NCBI RefSeq assembly: GCF_034470605.1
Contig: NZ_JARGYT010000073.1
Span: 1 to 6,107, forward strand
Direction: 5' to 3'
From: Cyrtobacter comes
GTDB lineage: Bacteria; Pseudomonadota; Alphaproteobacteria; Rickettsiales; Midichloriaceae
Length of the DNA stretch: 6,107 bases
Shown here: piece by piece, positions 1 to 6,011 of the stretch
Layout of the letters: the number at the start of each line of letters is the position of its first letter
How positions within the stretch are numbered: position 1 is the stretch's first letter
Made by a program: the position numbers and the translations under genes
The notes under the pieces: generated by a model
Told to the model about the DNA's origin: nothing
The model's database searches: none
What the model saw: the letters and a program-made list of their open reading frames with translations, nothing else

Positions 1-150
1 ATGGGCTCAGGCAAAGCAAATCCGTCGCTCCACCCATTGCTCTATAGATCAGCTTTTTAACTCTTATTTTATATGACGTTTTATACTGACTTAGCTATAT
101 ATTATTTTTTGCTGCATCACAATCCGGGACTAAACAAAGCCAAGAACTAA

Positions 151-179
151 ATAACCCTCAGCTATAAGCTGAGGGTTAT
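151..179. repeat. Right-end hairpin of the IS200-like element, overlapping the tnpA stop
   Basis: ATAACCCTCAGCT (151-163) is perfectly complementary to 167-179, giving a 13-bp stem with a 3-nt loop. The tnpA stop codon (178-176) lies inside the stem. In this family such a structure is the transposase recognition hairpin of the right end, and it may also act as a transcription terminator for tnpA. No long T tract follows on the minus strand, so termination is the less certain role. Confidence 0.75.
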
Positions 180-619
180 AAAGCTGAGTCAATTGTAAAT
201 TGACTATAATCTACTGGTTCACCTTCTTGCTCATCAATGTACCTTTGGATCATCTCATCAGTTATGGTTCCAGAACTTATTGTCATATAACCCCTTGCCC
301 AAAAGTGCCTACCCCAGAATTGCTTGCTTAAATGACTAAATTCCTGCAAAAGTATCCTTGAGCTTACCCCTTTTAAATATTGGGCAATCTAACTAATAGC
401 CATTTGTGGCCTATAAGATATAAACATATGCACATGATCAACTGCCACCCTGCCAGTGATAATATATACCTCATGCTCCATACATATTTGCTTTATTATT
501 TCCCTGACTCTTTCAGCAACCTTACCCACCAATACTCTTTTTCTATACTTTGGTATCCATACTAAATGAGCTTTTAGGTCATACTTGCTATGGCTATTCT
601 TTCTGTAAATCCTTGCCAT
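176..619 (-). pseudogene. tnpA: IS200/IS605 transposase TnpA, interrupted by one in-frame TAG
   Basis: This is a Y1-type HUH single-strand transposase. Read from the ATG at 619-617 it is 147 codons, the usual family length. Codon 77 (391-389) is TAG; the frame then continues without another stop to TAA at 178-176. Before the stop are the N-terminal strands (YRKNSHSKYDLKAHLVWIPKYRK) and the HUH motif HVH at H62 and H64. After it come QYLKG, WGRHFWARGY and the helix QRYIDEQ, whose Y127 matches the catalytic tyrosine position of the family. The stop sits where relatives usually have a lysine or glutamate, so a single base change explains it. The 76-residue product would have the metal-binding histidines but not the tyrosine, and should be inactive. 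AGGAAG at 632-627 is a good ribosome binding site and supports the start. Confidence 0.88.
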
Positions 620-638
620 ATATCTACTTCCTAAATTC

Positions 639-651
639 GTCGTTTCACGAC
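639..651 (-). promoter_or_regulatory. Small hairpin in the tnpA leader
   Basis: GTCGT (639-643) pairs with ACGAC (647-651) around a 3-nt loop, just upstream of the AGGAAG ribosome binding site of tnpA (632-627). IS200-type elements are known to limit transposase production with structured leaders. This stem may play such a part, but it does not itself cover the ribosome binding site, and a transcript starting near 648 would include only part of it. Confidence 0.35.
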
Positions 652-654
652 TTC

Positions 655-660
655 ATTATA
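655..660 (-). promoter_or_regulatory. Possible -10 box of tnpA
   Basis: On the minus strand 660-655 reads TATAAT, a perfect -10 consensus about 36 nt upstream of the tnpA start. The place for a -35 box falls in the left-end hairpin and does not resemble TTGACA, so any promoter would be weak. Confidence 0.35.
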
Positions 661-667
661 CCTTCTT

Positions 668-683
668 CTCGCCTGAAGGCGAG
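668..683. repeat. Left-end hairpin of the IS200-like element
   Basis: CTCGCC (668-673) pairs with GGCGAG (678-683) across a TGAA loop. It is a compact GC-rich hairpin upstream of tnpA in an AT-rich setting. Its position, about 50 nt before the transposase start, fits the subterminal left-end hairpin recognised by TnpA. Confidence 0.65.
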
Positions 684-721
684 GGATTTAAACCATACAG
701 GAGACATTAAAATAAAATATC

Positions 722-750
722 TTGATAAAACATTTTATTTTTGAGATAAT
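722..750 (+). promoter_or_regulatory. Sigma70-type promoter for the 832-3826 gene pair
   Basis: TTGATA (722-727) and GATAAT (745-750) are separated by 17 nt, close to ideal for a housekeeping promoter. Transcription would begin near 757 and give a leader of about 75 nt before the ATG at 832. It lies about 40 nt to the right of the IS200 left-end hairpin, so it may belong to the original locus or include sequence brought near by the insertion. Confidence 0.6.
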
Positions 751-788
751 GCAATAAATAGCAACTCAGGCTTCTGTTTATTTTGCTA

Positions 789-817
789 TTACGCCGCGTC
801 GTAACGTTTTTAGTTTT
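789..817 (+). terminator. Hairpin plus T tract in the leader: terminator or attenuator
   Basis: TTACG (789-793) pairs with CGTAA (800-804) around the loop CCGCGT, followed closely by two T runs (807-811 and 814-819). The form is that of a small intrinsic terminator. It lies between the promoter at 722-750 and the start codon at 832, so it could attenuate the downstream genes; it could also be the remnant terminator of a lost upstream gene. The 5-bp stem is short and its strength is doubtful. Confidence 0.35.
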
Positions 818-831
818 TTGATATCTTTATA

Positions 832-1701
832 ATGTCCACTTATACAAAAACTACTAATTCTTCTATCACACCACAAACAGCTCAAACTAGAGAAATTGAT
901 AAATTTATAAACAAACATGGTAAATTAATTGATACTCATGAAATACAAACTCTTTCTAAAGACGAACAATTTGCACATCTCGTGCAATCACAACAAATGG
1001 ATAGTGAATTTAAAGCCGTTTATAACGGGTATGATTATCTAATTAATAAATTTTATACAGACTTAAAAGATTTTCATGACAGATCTTCTTTGTTATTTCA
1101 GGGTGGAAAGCAGACTTTTCATGTAACATTTAATCATAATGTAATATATGGTCATGTTAGTAAAGACGGTAGCAGTGGACAAGCCTACTTATCTTGCTCT
1201 CATGGCGATTCGATTTACAATATCATGCATATATTTTTTCAATATTTAGCTTTGAAGAATGGAAATTTTGTTTTTGAATCAGATCCAGGTTTATTTTTTT
1301 CTATAGGTAAAAAAAGTTATAAACCTTTTACAGAGCAAAATATTTCCAAATATTTTAAGATTTCTGCATACGTCGGCGGTGTAAGTAAGCAACTAAATTT
1401 TTATGAAACAAATGCTGAAGGAAAGAAAATTGCCAATAAGGAAGCTTTTAATGCATTAGATGAATATATGAAAAGTATTGAAAAAATACTGATCAAAGAT
1501 ATTCAAGATGAAGGGTCTATGTGCGAAACTTTAGTAGAAAGCGAGGCTTATATAACAGGATTGCTATGTATGAGACACAACAATGTTGTCGTAAACGCTA
1601 ATACTCCTATGAATCTAAAAAATTGTAATTCTATCATGGAATATATAAAGTTAGATCCTGAGATATGTGATTATGCAGATTCAATTCATACAGATTTATA
1701 A
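832..1701 (+). CDS. Unrecognised 289-aa protein, first gene of a two-gene unit
   Basis: I do not recognise a family. The frame is open from ATG to TAA with AT-rich codon use like its neighbours, and no in-frame alternative start is better. The N-terminus (about 1-20) is rich in Ser, Thr and Gln and looks disordered; no signal peptide or membrane segment is visible, so the product should be soluble. Residues 88-160 alternate in a way that suggests beta strands (FQGGKQTFHVTFNHNVIYG, then SGQAYLSCSHG), and about 200-245 looks helical. The C-terminus (LDPEICDYADSIHTDL) is acidic. No clear Shine-Dalgarno sequence precedes the ATG. A promoter lies at 722-750, and the next gene begins 31 nt after the stop, so co-expression with the Sel1/J-domain-like protein is likely. 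A secreted effector is possible, but nothing here proves it. Confidence 0.8.
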   Translation: MSTYTKTTNSSITPQTAQTREIDKFINKHGKLIDTHEIQTLSKDEQFAHLVQSQQMDSEFKAVYNGYDYLINKFYTDLKDFHDRSSLLFQGGKQTFHVTFNHNVIYGHVSKDGSSGQAYLSCSHGDSIYNIMHIFFQYLALKNGNFVFESDPGLFFSIGKKSYKPFTEQNISKYFKISAYVGGVSKQLNFYETNAEGKKIANKEAFNALDEYMKSIEKILIKDIQDEGSMCETLVESEAYITGLLCMRHNNVVVNANTPMNLKNCNSIMEYIKLDPEICDYADSIHTDL

Positions 1702-1732
1702 ATAATATATATACTTTTAAGATTGAAATTCT

Positions 1733-3826
1733 ATGAAAGATTGTCTTGAATTTAGTCAGTATCACATTGGAGATTTATTACTCAAGGGAGATTTAAAGTA
1801 TTTTAAAAAATATCTAGATTTGATTTTAGGTAGATTAAAAGAATTTAATAATAATAGTAGTTGTATACAATTGCTGCAGGATTTATTCTTAAAGTTAGAT
1901 TACAGTTTATTAAAAAATGAAAATATTTCTACATACTGTGAAATCTCGTATCTAGCTTGCGAAATACAAAAAAAATATCCAGCTATTTTAAACAATGGAG
2001 TTTGCGAAAACTTACTCTCATGTAAGGACGATGATATGGCTTATCTTGGCTTAGAATATCTTATTTCTCAAAATAAATCATATTGTATTAATTTAACAAG
2101 CTCAAATTATGGCATACTACTTGATCAAAACTTTACACTAATCTCTAATTTACATAATAAGTGCGGAGATTTAAATTGGGGCGCAAAAGATTTTGGATAC
2201 TCTTTTTATAGAAAGGCCTATAAGGAATTTAATAGCCATTATGCTGCCTGCAAGTTAGGTGATATACATTATTACGGAATTATAAATAAGGCAGATGTTG
2301 AGAAAGGCTTGCGTTATTATAAATATGCAGCTGGCTTAGATGAAGCGGATTATAGAATATTTGTTCATGAATATTCTCATGTTTTGGATCCAGATAAAGA
2401 AAAAATAGAAAATATAATAGATAACTTAGTAAATAACGGTTACCAAGACGGTTTATGTGCTAAGGTATATTTATCCGATATAGGTTTTTTAAATTTTTCA
2501 GAACTTAATTCAGCAGATGTATTACACCAACTATCTGAAATAGGAAATGCATGTTCTCAGTTTGTTCTCACCAATCTTCGATTATCTTTAAACATATATG
2601 ATGACGATCAAATCTCTGAAAAAGAAGCGATAAAAATGCTTCAAGAATTAAGATTTCAGTATATTGATTCTGCTAGAACTTGGTTACAAATTAACTTACA
2701 GCAATTTTCAAACTTGTCTTACAAAGCCTATGAAGAAGAAATTTCAGGTTCTATAGGCGGTACTTATGGCAAAAATGTAAGCAGGCAAAGCAGCAAAGAA
2801 AAATTTTTAGATTTATTGAGTAAAGAATATATTAGAGATAATACAGAACTATCTCAAATAATAAAAAAAGGGGATTTTTTTTCAAATTTAACATTAGTTA
2901 AAGAATTTTCTAAAATATACGCCTTATCATTTCATCCTGATAAAATACAAAAGGAACTATTGCGCAGCAACATACAATATTCAAAAGAAGATTTTACTAC
3001 TATTCAAGAATATAAAGAGTTTTTAAAAAATCATAATTACGAAAATAACTCTCAAGAGGAAAAATATAAAAACTGTCTATTTTGGAATTTTTGGTGCGAT
3101 ACACAAAATCGCAACGATGAAACAAATGTGAAAGATTATAGGGATCAGCATATAAAAGTGATGCAAAACTTAAATATTGAATATTTGTTTTTCTTTTCTC
3201 GCCAACCCTATCCTGATCAAATTTCTCCATTTAATACATACTTGCATGTATCTAAACAAAGTCAATTGTGTTCTTTTTACTCAGAAGCCTTTGATAGCAT
3301 ATATTCTCAAATAAACGCACTTAGAGTTCTAGGGGCAAAATATATAAATCCTTTGATCGTATTATTGGATGATTTTGCAAAAGTTGTGGCTCAAGGTATA
3401 AGTAACTCAGAATATATAACAGAGTGCGCTAATACAGGTGTAAAAATTTTACCAATTATTCAAGATGCTAACTTACTTCAGTATATTAGAAATGGATCAG
3501 ACAATATAAATGAAACATCAGTGCCAAAATCAAAATACAGCTGCGGGGAATTTTTCATAAATGTGACTAGCAATATTATCAATGGCAACCAAGAAATAGA
3601 TTTTGACCTTTTGGAAGAAGGGGTCCGCTGTAACGCTGCAGAGTATTATGCAAGACTATACAATCACATCAATCAGGCAAGTGAGCCACTTAAAGTTGAA
3701 AAAGATTTGATAACTTCTTGCAAATTTTATGAAATTTCTAATTTAGATAGGCAAAACGTAATAGAAGAACTGGAGCATAATTCAAAAGAAGTTGGCTATC
3801 AAGTAGACCTCTGCTATGCCTCCTAG
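1733..3826 (+). CDS. Large Sel1-repeat protein with a J-domain-like HPD region
   Basis: The 697-aa product has no signal peptide or membrane span and appears mostly helical. Residues about 152-205 fit Sel1-like repeats: the end of one unit (FGYSFYRKAYKEFNSHYAA) runs into a fuller one (ACKLGDIHYYG, then DVEKGLRYYKYAAGLDEAD). Such repeats form TPR-like solenoids that bind partner proteins. Residues about 385-433 resemble J-domain helices II and III: KEFSKIYALSF, then HPD at 401-403 followed by K, then FTTIQEYKEFL at 421-431, matching the family pattern F..I.EAYE.L. The loop after HPD is about six residues longer than in DnaJ, and helix I is not recognisable. HPD is the element by which J-proteins stimulate Hsp70 ATPase. 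The last 250 residues are unassigned. It follows the 289-aa gene by 31 nt and probably shares its transcript. No strong ribosome binding site is seen; the ATG at 1733 is the first in frame. Sel1 is fairly secure; J-domain is probable but divergent. Confidence 0.8.
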   Translation: MKDCLEFSQYHIGDLLLKGDLKYFKKYLDLILGRLKEFNNNSSCIQLLQDLFLKLDYSLLKNENISTYCEISYLACEIQKKYPAILNNGVCENLLSCKDDDMAYLGLEYLISQNKSYCINLTSSNYGILLDQNFTLISNLHNKCGDLNWGAKDFGYSFYRKAYKEFNSHYAACKLGDIHYYGIINKADVEKGLRYYKYAAGLDEADYRIFVHEYSHVLDPDKEKIENIIDNLVNNGYQDGLCAKVYLSDIGFLNFSELNSADVLHQLSEIGNACSQFVLTNLRLSLNIYDDDQISEKEAIKMLQELRFQYIDSARTWLQINLQQFSNLSYKAYEEEISGSIGGTYGKNVSRQSSKEKFLDLLSKEYIRDNTELSQIIKKGDFFSNLTLVKEFSKIYALSFHPDKIQKELLRSNIQYSKEDFTTIQEYKEFLKNHNYENNSQEEKYKNCLFWNFWCDTQNRNDETNVKDYRDQHIKVMQNLNIEYLFFFSRQPYPDQISPFNTYLHVSKQSQLCSFYSEAFDSIYSQINALRVLGAKYINPLIVLLDDFAKVVAQGISNSEYITECANTGVKILPIIQDANLLQYIRNGSDNINETSVPKSKYSCGEFFINVTSNIINGNQEIDFDLLEEGVRCNAAEYYARLYNHINQASEPLKVEKDLITSCKFYEISNLDRQNVIEELEHNSKEVGYQVDLCYAS
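2855..3052 (+). other. J-domain-like segment within the 697-aa protein
   Basis: This marks codons of about residues 375-440. HPD is encoded at 2933-2941. Upstream, helix II keeps A397, L398 and the aromatic F400 just before the motif; downstream, F421, I424, E426 and L431 fall on the helix III pattern. The match rests on motif and spacing by eye, not on a profile search. A chance HPD is possible, but the combined helix II, HPDK and helix III pattern makes it unlikely. Confidence 0.6.
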
Positions 3827-3954
3827 AATTTGCAATAGAAATTTAATTTTTTTGAACTCATATATGTGCAAAGCAAATTATATAACTTAATTCCTCCTGC
3901 ACAGTATGTTTCATACGTTATAAATAATTGTAAGCAAAAGTTGTACGGGTTTTG
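3827..3954 (+). other. Intergenic region before the exported-protein gene
   Basis: This is 128 nt of AT-rich DNA with no gene. TATAAA at 3919-3924 could be a -10 box for the exported protein, but no convincing -35 box lies 16-18 nt upstream. A 5-bp hairpin (GTATG/CATAC, 3904-3916) overlaps the spacer region. No terminator with a T tract is seen after the stop of the 697-aa gene, so read-through is possible. Confidence 0.3.
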
Positions 3955-4773
3955 ATGAATATTTTTCAATTGGGAAAATTAGCATTAATTTTTTCTTTTA
4001 TACTAAGCAGTAGTTGTGTTTATTCTCATGAACTTGTAAATAAATTAAGAGATTTTATTATAAAAGATAATAAGTGCGGTGCTTACTTAGGTAAAAATTC
4101 CACTAAAATTTCATTCATTAAAGATATAAATGAATTTCTCAATGTTGATTTATCTTTCTTTCGTACAAGTGCTCACAAAGTTATATACAGTGACTATAAC
4201 ATTGACTTAGCCTCTTATCTCCCTTCACATTATAAATACAAAAATCTTAATGAAAAGCTGTACTATACAAGTTGCATACGCTCTAACAGGAGTAACCACA
4301 CCAAAAACGAGTACATAGATCAGGATACTGAGTTCATTTTTCAAGGAGAGATATGTGACATACCAAAAAATGCAAAATCATTTATAAATAGTGCTATTAA
4401 ATATGGCAATTTTCCAAAAGCTCTTGCTGCTACATCAGTAAATAGCACAATTTATGAAATAGGTATTGGAGCGACACTATACCCACTGGAAACCTACTTA
4501 TTGAAATATCGCTACAATAAAATAGGACTTAAGCCTTATATAACAATCGAACCATGCTTCACGTATAATAAGAATGTGTTTATTATAAAAAAACAACAAA
4601 GTGAAGAGGAAAAATTCACAACTGATGGAACCATATCATTCTCTATGAAAATAGGGGTAGGAGTTGATATGTTTTTAAATAATGAAATACACATAACTTT
4701 TAATATCTTAAAAAATTTTCATAAAGATTTTTCATCAATTAATGCATATTTAGGCCTTATACTACTCTTGTAA
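3955..4773 (+). CDS. Exported protein, probable outer-membrane beta-barrel
   Basis: The 272-aa product starts with a clear signal peptide: a short N-region with one Lys, a hydrophobic core (LALIFSFILSSS) and a likely signal peptidase I site after CVYS, before HELVN. A cysteine lies in this region, but the residues before it do not form a standard lipobox. The first half of the mature protein is unassigned and contains several cysteines. From about residue 165 onward, amphipathic strands alternate with turns (YEIGIGATLYPL, KIGLKPYITIEP, SFSMKIGVGVDMF, EIHITFNI), as in small rickettsial surface barrels. The chain ends LGLILLL, without the usual terminal aromatic residue. TTG at 3952 is also in frame, but ATG at 3955 is preferred; neither has a good ribosome binding site. 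No named family can be assigned. The gene stands 128 nt after its upstream neighbour and converges on the kinase gene. Confidence 0.75.
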   Translation: MNIFQLGKLALIFSFILSSSCVYSHELVNKLRDFIIKDNKCGAYLGKNSTKISFIKDINEFLNVDLSFFRTSAHKVIYSDYNIDLASYLPSHYKYKNLNEKLYYTSCIRSNRSNHTKNEYIDQDTEFIFQGEICDIPKNAKSFINSAIKYGNFPKALAATSVNSTIYEIGIGATLYPLETYLLKYRYNKIGLKPYITIEPCFTYNKNVFIIKKQQSEEEKFTTDGTISFSMKIGVGVDMFLNNEIHITFNILKNFHKDFSSINAYLGLILLL

Positions 4774-4778
4774 AATAT

Positions 4779-4901
4779 GCACCCCTAAGTTAACTATGGT
4801 GGTCCATAATTTAGGGCAGGTGTTTAGCCTAGGTGTGGGACCGAGGATAAAGATAGGTGTGTTGAGGGCACCGTCAAGTTAACTTTGATATACCATAATT
4901 T
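4779..4901. repeat. Two diverged 34-bp direct repeats
   Basis: Positions 4779-4812 and 4868-4901 align without gaps, 26 of 34 bases identical by my count; the shared cores are AAGTTAACT and CCATAATTT. The start points are 89 bp apart. A shorter related copy at 4949-4964 matches 13 of 16 bases of 4872-4887. The spacer also holds three AGGTGT boxes at 4818, 4831 and 4855. The set looks like the decayed ends of one or more mobile elements, but no transposase fragment can be named. Confidence 0.6.
4783..4816. repeat. Imperfect inverted repeat downstream of the beta-barrel gene
   Basis: CCCTAA (4783-4788) pairs with TTAGGG (4811-4816), and TATGG (4795-4799) pairs with CCATA (4804-4808) around TGGT. 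The hairpin starts 10 nt after the stop codon of the exported protein and could protect or end its transcript, although no T tract follows. Confidence 0.45.
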
Positions 4902-4923
4902 TGTTATGGAAGATTTATATCAA
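4885..4923. terminator. Bulged hairpin between convergent genes
   Basis: TTGATATA (4885-4892) pairs with TATATCAA (4916-4923), and CCATAA (4893-4898) pairs with TTATGG (4904-4909) around a 5-nt loop. This gives 14 bp with a 6-nt bulge at 4910-4915. Placed between a plus-strand and a minus-strand gene, it could end transcription from both sides. The lack of a T tract on either strand makes intrinsic termination uncertain; it may instead be part of the repeat debris. Confidence 0.4.
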
Positions 4924-4950
4924 GCAGCATGAAGCATATGTGAGGAGGCG

Positions 4951-5979
4951 TCAAATTAAGTGTGTAAGTGTAAATTCAGTATATTCACCTGGAATAGAAT
5001 CAACATTAATACTTATATTTAGTTTTTCTGCCGCAATTTCAACAAAAGTTAATCCCACACCGTGACCACTTTTCTTCGTAGAGAAACCCTTATCAAATAT
5101 TTTATTTATATCGTCAATACCTGGCCCATTATCTCTTACTTTTATTATTATTTTATTGCGTATTTGTTCGGCCAAGACAAGGATTTGACCATTTTTTACC
5201 TTAGCTACTGCGTCTATAGCATTCTCAAATAAATTTACTATTATTCTTTTAAAGATTATTTCATCAGTGTTGATGTATATATCGTCATTTATATTTAACT
5301 TTATCAAGTTGTCTTTCTTAATATTTTGATCAATAATATCTTTTAGTAATTTTTTAAGTTTAAATCTACTAAAAACACGATCTTTTTCCAATGCCAAAAA
5401 AGTATCACATACATCAGATATATTTTTTGCAGTATTTTCTGATTTAAAAATCAACGAACTGTCTTTAGTTTTTTCTACAATCTCCGCATTATTGTATCTC
5501 AATACTAATACAGAATTTTTAACATCATGAATTGTTGAAGTGAGCCAAAATGCATATTTATCTAGATTTTTATTATTGATACACCATACAAACCCTATAT
5601 AAAATAAATTTAAAAATATTGTATAGTGCAATAACATATCATAAAGCTCTTTATCAAAATTTTTTCTAGGGAACAAAAGTAAAATAAAGGATATCAATAT
5701 ACTCCATAGTGCATTTTTTGCATTTTTATTAATTATCAAACATACATAAAAAAGAGTAATGAACGTGATTACTGAGTAAGGAAACGAAAAATTAAGTAAA
5801 TGAAAATAAACTTGTGCTATTGGTAGTACAACTGGAAAATATGGTGAAAAAATATTTTTCAGTTTAGAGTTATAAAAGGATAAAAAGAGTAAGATACATA
5901 TAGAGTAATAAATAATATATATTTTGTTATGACTCAGTTGAAAAAATATAATGAAAGGAAAGATAGAGAAAATAGTCAA
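4951..5979 (-). CDS. Membrane sensor histidine kinase, 5' end probably cut by an IS
   Basis: From TTG at 5979-5977 the product is 342 aa. About six hydrophobic segments fill residues 1-133, so the sensor is in the inner membrane. The H-box is STIHDVKNSV with the phosphorylatable H151. The ATP-binding domain shows the N-box NLFENAIDA (N253), G1 box DNGPGI (283-288), F-box IFDKGFSTKK (294-303) and G2 box GHGVGL (305-310). It autophosphorylates and would pass phosphate to a response regulator; no receiver domain is attached and no regulator gene is nearby. The six-helix sensor recalls CqsS/LqsS-type kinases that sense alpha-hydroxyketone signals, a tentative likeness from memory. There is no ATG or ribosome binding site near the start. 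The frame stays open upstream to 6019, where the IS5-type transposase ends, so the native start is probably lost. The last four residues (THLI) lie in repeat-like DNA. Confidence 0.85.
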   Translation of the reverse strand: MTIFSIFPFIIFFQLSHNKIYIIYYSICILLFLSFYNSKLKNIFSPYFPVVLPIAQVYFHLLNFSFPYSVITFITLFYVCLIINKNAKNALWSILISFILLLFPRKNFDKELYDMLLHYTIFLNLFYIGFVWCINNKNLDKYAFWLTSTIHDVKNSVLVLRYNNAEIVEKTKDSSLIFKSENTAKNISDVCDTFLALEKDRVFSRFKLKKLLKDIIDQNIKKDNLIKLNINDDIYINTDEIIFKRIIVNLFENAIDAVAKVKNGQILVLAEQIRNKIIIKVRDNGPGIDDINKIFDKGFSTKKSGHGVGLTFVEIAAEKLNISINVDSIPGEYTEFTLTHLI

Positions 5980-6011
5980 GAGATTAAATATAAAGAAATT
6001 TTTTGTGTATA

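Larger units (their letters stand above)
151..684 (-). mobile_element. IS200/IS605-family element (tnpA only), probably inactive
   Basis: The element consists of a single minus-strand HUH transposase gene flanked by hairpins, with no tnpB accessory gene; this is the IS200-type layout. The outer hairpins are at 151-179 (downstream of tnpA, so the right end) and 668-683 (upstream of tnpA, so the left end). These elements move as single strands and recognise subterminal hairpins rather than inverted repeats, and they leave no target duplication. The exact ends therefore cannot be fixed here and the coordinates are the hairpin limits. The transposase carries a nonsense codon, so this copy probably cannot move by itself, although its ends could still serve another TnpA acting in trans. 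Confidence 0.8.

Noticed and set aside
1..60. Short plus-strand frame (ATG at 1, TAA at 58) and an open minus-strand frame running off the left edge.
   Set aside because: Both are too short and match no family I recognise; they could be the end of a gene or IS outside the window, but nothing supports either strand.
389..391. The TAG in tnpA as a recoded or read-through codon.
   Set aside because: TAG ends the 697-aa gene normally at 3824-3826, and no read-through signal is visible; a nonsense mutation is simpler.
380..744. Plus-strand open frames over the IS200-like element.
   Set aside because: They lie opposite the clearly recognisable tnpA frame and its leader, and their translations have no sensible composition.
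828..833. TATAAT as a -10 box.
   Set aside because: It overlaps the ATG at 832 and would start transcripts inside the gene, with no suitable in-frame start soon after.
3000..3230. Minus-strand 76-codon open frame.
   Set aside because: It is antisense within the 697-aa gene and has no family resemblance.
4796..4882. Plus-strand 28-codon frame starting ATG (MVVHNLGQVFSLGVG).
   Set aside because: It lies in repeat debris and is out of frame with the upstream gene; it is too short with no ribosome binding site.
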